This document shows positions 1 to 4,769 of a DNA stretch of 5,921 nt, in pieces. The stretch comes from an uncultured Clostridia bacterium. Lineage in GTDB: Bacteria > Bacillota > Clostridia > Oscillospirales > Ruminococcaceae. Location: contig CALLQM010000118.1 in the NCBI GenBank assembly GCA_938014855.1, positions 1-5,921 of the forward strand, written 5' to 3'. The position numbers were made by a program, and so were the translations under genes. The first letter of the stretch is position 1. Every line of letters begins with the position of its first letter. The notes beneath the pieces were generated by a model. The model worked only from the letters and a program-made list of their open reading frames with translations. It did no database searches and was not told the origin of the DNA.

Positions 1-49
1 CGGATAGAGGTGTTTCAATACGGAGTGACCTCGCGTCGCAGAAGATATT

Positions 50-328
50 TTGGGCGATTTGTCATGCGTAAAAGGCAGTTCCGCTGATTTATTAAGTCTT
101 GCCTCCAATTTAAAACAAAACGGTGAAACGATGCCGCCGGCATATATCGCCTGTGGCGTTGATGACGAACTGTGCTATCCGATGAATCTGCATTTTAAAT
201 CCGGATTGGAAAAGCTTGCGTATCCGATCAAGTTTGTGCAGGGACCGGGAAAACATGAATGGCGTTTTTGGGATGAGCAAATTGAGCAGGCGGTCATTTG
301 GTTTGCTTCAATGTGCACAGAGCAATAA
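50..328 (+). CDS. C-terminal fragment of alpha/beta-hydrolase esterase (tributyrin esterase/EstA-like), probably frameshifted
   Basis: The 92 residues read here match the C-terminal third of the EstA/FrmB-like serine esterases, which hydrolyse short acyl esters. The motif GVDDELC (residues 36-42) sits where the catalytic Asp lies, most likely Asp39, and GPGKHEWRFWD (65-75) contains the catalytic His69. The nucleophile Ser (GxSxG) would lie upstream of the window. Homology seems to continue upstream of the TTG at 50: codons 29-49 read PRVAEDI, giving the family-like string AEDILGDLS. That frame is closed by TGA at 26-28 and TAG at 5-7, whereas the other two plus-strand frames are open across the window edge. 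A full enzyme would be about 250 residues, so this is a remnant, a frameshifted gene or a sequencing error rather than a complete 92-residue protein. No Shine-Dalgarno precedes the TTG. Family assignment is fairly sure; intactness is doubtful. Confidence 0.7.
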   Translation: MGDLSCVKGSSADLLSLASNLKQNGETMPPAYIACGVDDELCYPMNLHFKSGLEKLAYPIKFVQGPGKHEWRFWDEQIEQAVIWFASMCTEQ

Positions 329-333
329 TAATG

Positions 334-365
334 AAAAAGGACTTCCGGTTACCGGAAGTCCTTTT
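334..365. terminator. Bidirectional Rho-independent terminator
   Basis: A perfect 14-bp inverted repeat (335-348 with 352-365) encloses a TTA loop. The stem begins with four A and ends with four T, and one more A at 334 extends the U tract on the minus-strand transcript. It lies between the esterase stop (328) and the stop of the minus-strand gene (373), so one hairpin can end both convergent transcripts. Confidence 0.9.
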
Positions 366-372
366 GATCATT

Positions 373-909
373 TCATGATTGAACGGTAAGATTCATGGGG
401 CAAACCATGGTATCTACCAAGTCCAGTGTAGTTGGATCCACTGCATTGAGATAAGCGGTTGCCTGATATGTGCCGGAAGGAATCTTTTTTTGCAAATCAA
501 TCGTGCTAATATATTGATTGGGTGCGATAAACTGAGATTGATAAACCATTCCGTCAATTCCTTCTGCTGTAATTTCCAATACCATCAAATACTTGTTAAA
601 AGCAGGATTCTGAACCATGATGTCCCCATTTGAGCCATCCGATTGAAACATCGGTGCAGGGTTGATTCGATAACTGAACATCCCTTCACCCGGTGACTTT
701 TCATCTTTCGGCGTTCCGGGCATCCTGCCGGATATCGCATTGGGATCTAACTGATCGACTTGAAACCGCTTTTCAATCAGACGATCCGTTCCCGCACTGC
801 GAAAAAAGAGAAAAAGACCGCCCGCAAGAAGAACAGCAAACAAAACAGACAGCAGTACGATAAATAGAACAGGGGATTTGGTTTTTTTACGCAGCACCAC
901 TTGTTGCAC
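373..909 (-). CDS. Membrane-anchored extracytoplasmic protein of unknown function
   Basis: A 178-residue protein. It has a basic cytoplasmic N-terminus (RKKTK at 7-11), one hydrophobic helix at about 14-37 and then a polar domain of about 140 residues that should face outside. No lipobox cysteine follows the helix, so it is likely an uncleaved signal anchor. The exported part is probably beta-rich. Conspicuous segments are FSYRINPAPMF (78-88), NPAFNKYLMVLEI (101-113), FIAPNQYI (127-134) and GTYQATAYLNAVDP (146-159). Membrane-anchored proteins with this pattern occur in Clostridia without known function. The start is GTG at 909. Its ribosome binding site is weak, but the upstream gene stops only 15 nt earlier, so translation may depend on coupling. 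An ATG at 918-920 is in another frame. It is the last gene of the four-gene operon and ends at the bidirectional terminator. Confidence 0.8.
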   Translation of the reverse strand: MQQVVLRKKTKSPVLFIVLLSVLFAVLLAGGLFLFFRSAGTDRLIEKRFQVDQLDPNAISGRMPGTPKDEKSPGEGMFSYRINPAPMFQSDGSNGDIMVQNPAFNKYLMVLEITAEGIDGMVYQSQFIAPNQYISTIDLQKKIPSGTYQATAYLNAVDPTTLDLVDTMVCPMNLTVQS

Positions 910-924
910 CAGCTTTTCATATAG

Positions 925-1461
925 TTAAGATAGTTTTTTTAAAATTCTTGGACGGAACCAATGGATATAAAGTAAGAGCACTCTGCTCAACAGAAAGTCA
1001 TACATAAAAAACGTATAGTTTGCTAAGCCAAGCGCCACATAAGATGTATATTTGCCCAAGCTTCCCCAATCGGACAACAAATCCGGGATTCCCAGTAAAT
1101 AGATGGTCGCATAGTAAAAAGCAACGATCACAACATTAAAAAGGATGCCTTTGACTAAAAATACGAATGGTTTGGGGAGACGTTCCAATTTAGGTTTAAT
1201 CATAGGGTAATATCCCAAAAGCATAATAAATAAAAGTACCGATTCGCGGTCGGGGACAATGAACAAAGATAACAGTGATGTTGCAAGAAATACTAGAAAT
1301 GCCGTTGCACCGCCAATTTCAGTTGCAACGGCAATCAAAACAATGCCAGCCATACCAGGGAATACATAGGTGGAAAACGGGATGAGTCCAGTCATAAACA
1401 TCAGCAAGACACAAAGCGCGGACGCTAAACCGCCAATAGCCACCAGTGCACTTTTTTTCAT
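925..1461 (-). CDS. Polytopic membrane protein of unknown function (ECF-transporter S-component-like appearance)
   Basis: A very hydrophobic 178-residue protein with about five or six predicted membrane segments: roughly 5-27, 33-50, 53-70, 74-88, 98-124 and 140-167. The loop VPDRES (69-74) and the GYYPMIKPKLERL segment (83-95) stand out. It ends in a basic tail (RPRILKKLS), which suggests a cytoplasmic C-terminus. Size and topology resemble small substrate-binding S components of energy-coupling-factor transporters, but no diagnostic motif is visible, so this is only a structural guess. The ATG at 1461 is chosen because GGAGG (1469-1473) lies 7 nt upstream and the protein then begins MKKSALV. 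The open frame extends to 1521, but that would overlap the J-protein gene and add an unlikely polar N-terminus. It lies 23 nt after the J-protein stop and 15 nt before the next gene, so it is co-transcribed with both. Confidence 0.8.
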   Translation of the reverse strand: MKKSALVAIGGLASALCVLLMFMTGLIPFSTYVFPGMAGIVLIAVATEIGGATAFLVFLATSLLSLFIVPDRESVLLFIMLLGYYPMIKPKLERLPKPFVFLVKGILFNVVIVAFYYATIYLLGIPDLLSDWGSLGKYTSYVALGLANYTFFMYDFLLSRVLLLYIHWFRPRILKKLS

Positions 1462-1468
1462 GAAAACG

Positions 1469-1473
1469 CCTCC
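1469..1473 (-). promoter_or_regulatory. Ribosome binding site that fixes the membrane-protein start
   Basis: GGAGG on the minus strand lies 7 nt before ATG 1461. It overlaps the J-protein gene's immediate 3' flank and rules out the longer open frame starting at 1521. Confidence 0.85.
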
Positions 1474-1484
1474 ATCAGACCCCA

Positions 1485-2096
1485 TTAGAAAAAGCCGTTC
1501 ATGCAGCAGTCTGCACACCATAAAGCCGCGCAGACATCACAGCAGCTGCAGCCGCCAATACTTGTCCCGGTCTGATAATTGCCATATCCTGCGGGTCTTC
1601 CGTTTTGACGCTGCCAAACCAGCTGATTATACGCGGCGGCATATTCGGAATTCTGCGGACTCATGGAACATGCTTTTTGGAAACATTGCAGAGCATCGTC
1701 CAGCCAGCCGCGCGAATAATAGATACTGCCTCTTAAGAAATACCATTCCGCATCACGGTTCGATGCCGCGACTCCGTCCAACAGTTCCTGCGCTTCCGCA
1801 ATGCGTCCGGAATTAATCAGTCTGCGAATATCAGCAAACTGAGAACCACCGGAATTATAGGAATTGTATGTGCTTGAGCCATAAGCGTTCCCGCCGGTTT
1901 GCCCGGACTTGCGCTGTTTTATAACTTGGTCATACGCTTGATTAATTTCCTGCATTTTTTCTTCAGCCAAATCGGAGAGCGGGTTGCCTGCATAGTTGTC
2001 AGGATGATATTTTTTGGCAAGTTCACGGTATGCCGCTTTGACTTGCTCATCGCTGGCATTGGGGGACACCCCTAAAATCTTATATGGATCCATCAT
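1485..2096 (-). CDS. J-domain protein with TPR-like middle and cysteine-rich C-terminal tail
   Basis: A 203-residue DnaJ-domain protein. The N-terminal J domain (about 3-62) starts DPYKILGV, carries the HPD tripeptide at 31-33 needed to stimulate DnaK ATPase, and keeps the closing helix EINQAYDQVI (50-59). A Gly/Ser/Tyr/Asn-rich linker (about 64-86) follows. Residues 87-165 form helical hairpins of TPR type (AEWYFLRGSIYYSRGWLDDALQCF region). The last 25 residues hold seven cysteines (183, 185, 186, 189, 194, 197, 198) arranged as CxCCxxC and CxxCC, possibly metal-binding or membrane-associating. It lacks the zinc-finger and client domains of true DnaJ, so it is a specialised adaptor rather than the housekeeping co-chaperone. 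ATG 2096 overlaps the DUF5685 stop as ATGA (2096-2093), which implies translational coupling. AAAGGAGA (2114-2107) lies upstream with a somewhat long spacing of 11 nt. ATG 2093 is a possible alternative start. Confidence 0.93.
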   Translation of the reverse strand: MMDPYKILGVSPNASDEQVKAAYRELAKKYHPDNYAGNPLSDLAEEKMQEINQAYDQVIKQRKSGQTGGNAYGSSTYNSYNSGGSQFADIRRLINSGRIAEAQELLDGVAASNRDAEWYFLRGSIYYSRGWLDDALQCFQKACSMSPQNSEYAAAYNQLVWQRQNGRPAGYGNYQTGTSIGGCSCCDVCAALWCADCCMNGFF

Positions 2097-2971
2097 CTAA
2101 GTTCCGTCTCCTTTGGTTTCAAGATTCGTTCTACAGTATCACGTAATCCAAGATGGATAATATTATCCAAAATTGGTTTATAAGTATGCAGTTCAAGCAG
2201 TTCATAGGTTTTAATCAGTTCACCGATTGTAAGAAAAAGCGAGCCTTTCGCTTGTTCGCGAATTGCGGCAAGCTGTTCAGGATCCGGTGATGTCAGATGC
2301 TCTCTAAGTAAAAACGCATTATAACTGCGGTGCTTGACGTCTTCTTCCAAATCATCCAATGCGTCTGATAAATAAACGTATCGTCCGAGTAGATATCCAA
2401 ATCGTTCCAAAACCCGCTGTTGACTTTTTTCTTCAGAAAGCAGTCCGCATATTCCGGAAAGAACGAGTGCGGTGGGCTCACACGCTTGGTCGACACTATC
2501 GCATTGTTCTTCTTCAATCAAACTCTGCTTTGAGATAGCCTCATAAATAAGCTGAGCCGCGGCGGGATATTGGTCTGCGGCTTTGCGAAATGCATAGCGT
2601 GCAAATGGTATACAAAGCGCGGCAAGCGCCTTTTCGCGAAAACCGCCGTCATTATAATTGTCGAGCGCCTTATAATAAAACATCATCATCGCCACGCCCG
2701 AAGAAAAATTCAATTCATCGCAGTCTTTCAGGCATGGAATTTTGCGTACAGGATTCAGCAGACATCGACCCGAGCAGAACGGTGCGTCCTGTTCCGGCTG
2801 AAGCGCCAAATTAAGCAAGGCTAAAAAGGTAAAATCAAAACTAAGGGTCAAACGCGAAAAAGGCCCGTATTTACGACCTAATTGTTTACAAAGTCCACAA
2901 TAAACCGCTTTATAGGTCTCGTATTCACAGACACGCATTTGCGGTTTGCAGGGCTTGATATATCCAAACAT
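2093..2971 (-). CDS. DUF5685 family protein
   Basis: A 292-residue, mostly helical, soluble protein beginning MFGYIKPCKPQ, the hallmark start of the DUF5685 family of Clostridia, whose function is unknown. The N-terminal part is cysteine-rich: C8, C15, the CxxC of YCGLC (25/28), CxxxC at 66/70 and CxxxC at 80/84, compatible with a metal or Fe-S site. Two acidic motifs follow: YKALDNYND (100-108) and SDALDDLEED (202-211), the latter followed by SYNAF (216-220). The C-terminus TYKPILDNIIHLGLRD (234-249) is family-like. The ATG at 2971 is preferred because GGAG (2981-2978) lies 6 nt upstream; the open frame to 3085 adds 38 atypical residues and crosses likely regulatory DNA. It is the first gene of the operon and is coupled to the J-domain gene by a 4-nt overlap. 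Family identity is confident; biochemical role is unknown. Confidence 0.92.
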   Translation of the reverse strand: MFGYIKPCKPQMRVCEYETYKAVYCGLCKQLGRKYGPFSRLTLSFDFTFLALLNLALQPEQDAPFCSGRCLLNPVRKIPCLKDCDELNFSSGVAMMMFYYKALDNYNDGGFREKALAALCIPFARYAFRKAADQYPAAAQLIYEAISKQSLIEEEQCDSVDQACEPTALVLSGICGLLSEEKSQQRVLERFGYLLGRYVYLSDALDDLEEDVKHRSYNAFLLREHLTSPDPEQLAAIREQAKGSLFLTIGELIKTYELLELHTYKPILDNIIHLGLRDTVERILKPKETELR

Positions 2972-2977
2972 AATGAT

Positions 2978-2981
2978 CTCC
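2978..2981 (-). promoter_or_regulatory. Ribosome binding site that fixes the DUF5685 start
   Basis: GGAG on the minus strand lies 6 nt before ATG 2971. Together with the family-typical MFGY start it argues against the longer frame from 3085. Confidence 0.75.
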
Positions 2982-3014
2982 AATGAAATTAATGGTACAA
3001 AAGCCAATGATCTT

Positions 3015-3020
3015 ATTTTA
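3015..3020 (-). promoter_or_regulatory. Weak -10 candidate proximal to the DUF5685 operon
   Basis: TAAAAT on the minus strand would give a leader of about 37 nt before ATG 2971. No good -35 is seen at 16-18 nt; the nearest upstream sequence is AT-rich (TTAAAC-like at about 20 nt). It is a weak call, offered because it is the only -10-like hexamer I picked out close to the start. Confidence 0.25.
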
Positions 3021-3182
3021 CACGAAAATTTGGCATATTTGTTTAATAAACTATGAATTTGTCGTGCAGGAATGATGCAAATCATCGCATTTTATGGTAT
3101 AACGCAAGCTCTGATTCAATAGGGTGCCAAACTTTACAGTGATTATGTGGTTTCGAATGTGAACGCACAATATCCTATGTAT

Positions 3183-3206
3183 AAAAAAAGCCGTCCAAGT
3201 GGACGG
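3183..3206 (-). terminator. Intrinsic terminator on the minus strand, with no annotated gene upstream of it
   Basis: On the minus strand a perfect CCGTCC/GGACGG stem (3206-3201 with 3196-3191) with an ACTT loop is followed by C and seven T (3189-3183). On the plus strand the hairpin lacks a T tract, so it acts on leftward transcripts. No minus-strand gene lies to its right in the window; it therefore belongs to a small RNA, a leader, or a lost gene. Confidence 0.8.
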
Positions 3207-3273
3207 ATTGCGCCGATTGTCTGCCCATAAAAACCGATCAACAGAAAACTCCTGTTAACCATATCGACAGACT
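3183..3273 (-). ncRNA. Candidate small RNA or terminator-containing 5' leader of the DUF5685 operon
   Basis: From a predicted start near 3273, a leftward transcript of about 91 nt would fold into nested helices: GUCUG (3272-3268) with CAGAC (3223-3219), CGAU (3266-3263) with AUCG (3238-3235), and AACAG (3256-3252) with CUGUU (3244-3240), closing a GAGUUUU loop. A 12-nt linker follows, then the intrinsic terminator. Two readings fit: a stand-alone small RNA, or the attenuated leader of the DUF5685 operon, whose start codon lies about 210 nt further on. I find no clear antiterminator pairing, and it matches no riboswitch class I recognise. The helices are short (4-5 bp each) and could be chance. 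Confidence 0.35.
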
Positions 3274-3280
3274 AACTAAA

Positions 3281-3309
3281 AAATTAAGCGATACTTGTCA
3301 TGATATCAA
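3281..3309 (-). promoter_or_regulatory. Minus-strand promoter candidate
   Basis: TTGATA (3309-3304) is five of six to the -35 consensus, followed after 17 nt by TAATTT (3286-3281), a poor -10 in AT-rich DNA. Its predicted start near 3273 coincides with the first base-paired helix of the candidate RNA, which is the main reason for taking it seriously. Confidence 0.35.
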
Positions 3310-3338
3310 AAATTTTATGAATCAAATTGGAAAAAGGG

Positions 3339-3367
3339 TTGCATTCCCAGAATTGTTTTGTTATGAT
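3339..3367 (+). promoter_or_regulatory. Sigma-A-type promoter of the paaK-iorA operon
   Basis: TTGCAT (3339-3344) and TATGAT (3362-3367) are separated by an ideal 17 nt. Transcription would begin near 3374 and give an AT-rich leader of about 70 nt before the paaK start. It is the best promoter in the window. Confidence 0.7.
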
Positions 3368-3430
3368 GATTAAATAGATTTAATAGATAAATGCGTTAAA
3401 GCGTTGATGGCTTACAGCATAAAAGGAAAT

Positions 3431-3434
3431 GGAG
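3431..3434 (+). promoter_or_regulatory. Ribosome binding site for the GTG start of paaK
   Basis: GGAG lies 10 nt before GTG 3445, slightly long spacing. It supports the GTG start over the internal in-frame ATG pair at 3469-3474. Confidence 0.65.
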
Positions 3435-3444
3435 TGAAGAAACC

Positions 3445-4743
3445 GTGATCTATCAACCGCAAATTGAAATGATGCCTAGAAAAAAACTGGAAGCGCTCCA
3501 GCTGCAGCGACTCAAGAGGATTGTACGATATTGCTATGATCATGTGAAATTCTATCACGATCGTTTCGATAAGGCGGGGGTAGATCCGGATAAATTCCGC
3601 ACACTTTCCGATATCCAGTATATTCCTCCGACAACCAAGGAAGATCTGCGCGACAACTATCCGTTTGGGCTGTTTGCCGTGCCTCAAAAAAAGGTCATAC
3701 GCATCCATGCATCCTCCGGAACCACTGGAAAACCAACGGTCGTGGGTTATACCAAAAATGATTTGGATATGTGGTCCGAAACTATGGCACGCATCATTGC
3801 GGCGGCCGGTGTGACGGATGAAGATATGGCACAGATTTGTTTTGGCTATGGCTTATTTACCGGTGCGCTGGGTCTGCATTATGGATTAGAGCGGATTGGC
3901 GCAACGGTGGTGCCGTCCTCCAGCGGAAACAGCGAAAAACAGATTATGCTGATGAAAGATTTCGGAACGACCACCCTGATTGCAACGCCCACCTATGCGT
4001 TGTATTTGGGAGAATTGGCAAACGAATTAGGCTACGATCTTTCCGATTTCAAACTTCGGATCGGACTGTTTGGCTCGGAGGGATGTACAACCGAGATGCG
4101 GGCGAAAATCGAGAAACGTCTTGGCCTGTTTGCTACTGATAACTATGGAATGTCCGAGCTGATGGGACCGGGCGTTTCCGGCGAATGTGAACATCGGTGC
4201 GGATTACATATTGCAGAAGATCATTTTTATGCCGAGATTATTGATCCTGTCACACTGCAGGTAAAAGACGAGGGCGAATCTGGTGAACTGATCGTTACTA
4301 CAATGACAAAAGAAGCATTTCCACTTCTGCGTTACCGTACGCGGGATTTGACGAGAATCGTCAAAACGCCCTGTGTCTGCGGACGTACAATGGCACGCAT
4401 GGACAAGATTAGGGGACGCAGTGATGATATGATTAAAATCAAAGGCGTCAATGTGTTTCCGTCCCAAATTGAAAGCGTGTTAATGCCGATTGAGCAGATC
4501 AGTCCGCATTATATGCTGTATATCCGTCATGAGGGTTATACGGACACCTTGGAAGTAAAAGTTGAATTGGTGGATGCGTCTCTGCTTGAGCGTTATTCAG
4601 ATTTGGAACAGCTGACGTGTAACATACATGCAAAACTGCGCACCGTGCTTGGCATTGATGCCAAAGTGACCTTGGTCGAGCCAAAATCGATCAAGCGCTT
4701 TTCCGGAAAGGCGAAGCGTGTTGTGGATTTAAGAAATGTTTAA
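3445..4743 (+). CDS. paaK: Phenylacetate-CoA ligase (AMP-forming)
   Basis: A 432-residue cytosolic adenylate-forming enzyme that makes aryl-acetyl-CoA from aryl-acetate, ATP and CoA. Length and full-length pattern are typical of the PaaK family. Visible motifs are TTKEDLRDNYPFGLFAVP (63-80), the phosphate-binding SSGTTGKP (90-97), GYGLFTGALGLHYG (134-147), the adenine-site DNYGMSE (232-238), YRTRD (297-301) holding the ribose-binding Asp, the hinge/A8 motif IKGVNVFPSQIE (332-343), and the C-terminal SGKAKRV (420-426) with candidate catalytic lysines. CVCGR (310-314) is the usual small Cys motif. The start is GTG with GGAG 10 nt upstream; residues 1-9 fit the family N-terminus. iorA follows after 26 nt, so the enzyme probably acts in aromatic amino acid fermentation, on phenylacetate, indoleacetate or hydroxyphenylacetate; exact substrate is not readable. 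In vivo it may run toward acid and ATP or toward CoA ester. Confidence 0.95.
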   Translation: MIYQPQIEMMPRKKLEALQLQRLKRIVRYCYDHVKFYHDRFDKAGVDPDKFRTLSDIQYIPPTTKEDLRDNYPFGLFAVPQKKVIRIHASSGTTGKPTVVGYTKNDLDMWSETMARIIAAAGVTDEDMAQICFGYGLFTGALGLHYGLERIGATVVPSSSGNSEKQIMLMKDFGTTTLIATPTYALYLGELANELGYDLSDFKLRIGLFGSEGCTTEMRAKIEKRLGLFATDNYGMSELMGPGVSGECEHRCGLHIAEDHFYAEIIDPVTLQVKDEGESGELIVTTMTKEAFPLLRYRTRDLTRIVKTPCVCGRTMARMDKIRGRSDDMIKIKGVNVFPSQIESVLMPIEQISPHYMLYIRHEGYTDTLEVKVELVDASLLERYSDLEQLTCNIHAKLRTVLGIDAKVTLVEPKSIKRFSGKAKRVVDLRNV

Positions 4744-4769
4744 TCATGGAATCAAGAAGGAGATAGAGC

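Larger units (their letters stand above)
2972..3444. other. Divergent intergenic region between the DUF5685 and paaK operons
   Basis: These 473 nt lack any convincing gene. They hold, from right to left, the paaK ribosome binding site and short AT-rich leader, the paaK promoter (3339-3367), a minus-strand promoter candidate (3281-3309), a structured minus-strand segment ending in an intrinsic terminator (3183-3273), an extended -10-like sequence on the plus strand (TGGTATAAC, 3095-3103) without a good -35, and a weak minus-strand -10 (TAAAAT, 3020-3015) about 45 nt before the DUF5685 start. TGATATCA (3301-3308) is an 8-bp palindrome lying between the two back-to-back promoters and could be an operator, but no regulator family is recognisable. 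Confidence 0.6.

Noticed and set aside
1462..1521. Longer start for the membrane protein at 1521
   Set aside because: It would overlap the J-protein gene by 37 nt, and GGAGG at 1469-1473 clearly serves ATG 1461.
1370..1816. 148-residue plus-strand ORF antisense to the J-protein and membrane genes
   Set aside because: It is antisense to two well-supported genes; the composition is an ordinary shadow (Ser/Arg/His-rich) with no domain resemblance.
2972..3085. Upstream extension of the DUF5685 frame (38 extra residues)
   Set aside because: The family starts at MFGY; a good ribosome binding site sits at 2978-2981; the added residues look unlike the family and have no ribosome binding site of their own that I can see.
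3095..3103. Extended -10 sequence TGGTATAAC on the plus strand
   Set aside because: The -35 region is poor, and a much better promoter lies closer to paaK.
3143..3262. 39-residue minus-strand ORF
   Set aside because: No ribosome binding site precedes its ATG and it reads through a strong terminator. An AGGAG-TTG start inside it is possible, but the same terminator lies downstream within the frame.
3412..3708. 98-residue minus-strand ORF over the paaK start, as the gene that uses the 3183 terminator
   Set aside because: It overlaps conserved paaK coding sequence on the opposite strand and resembles no protein I know, so it does not explain the orphan terminator.
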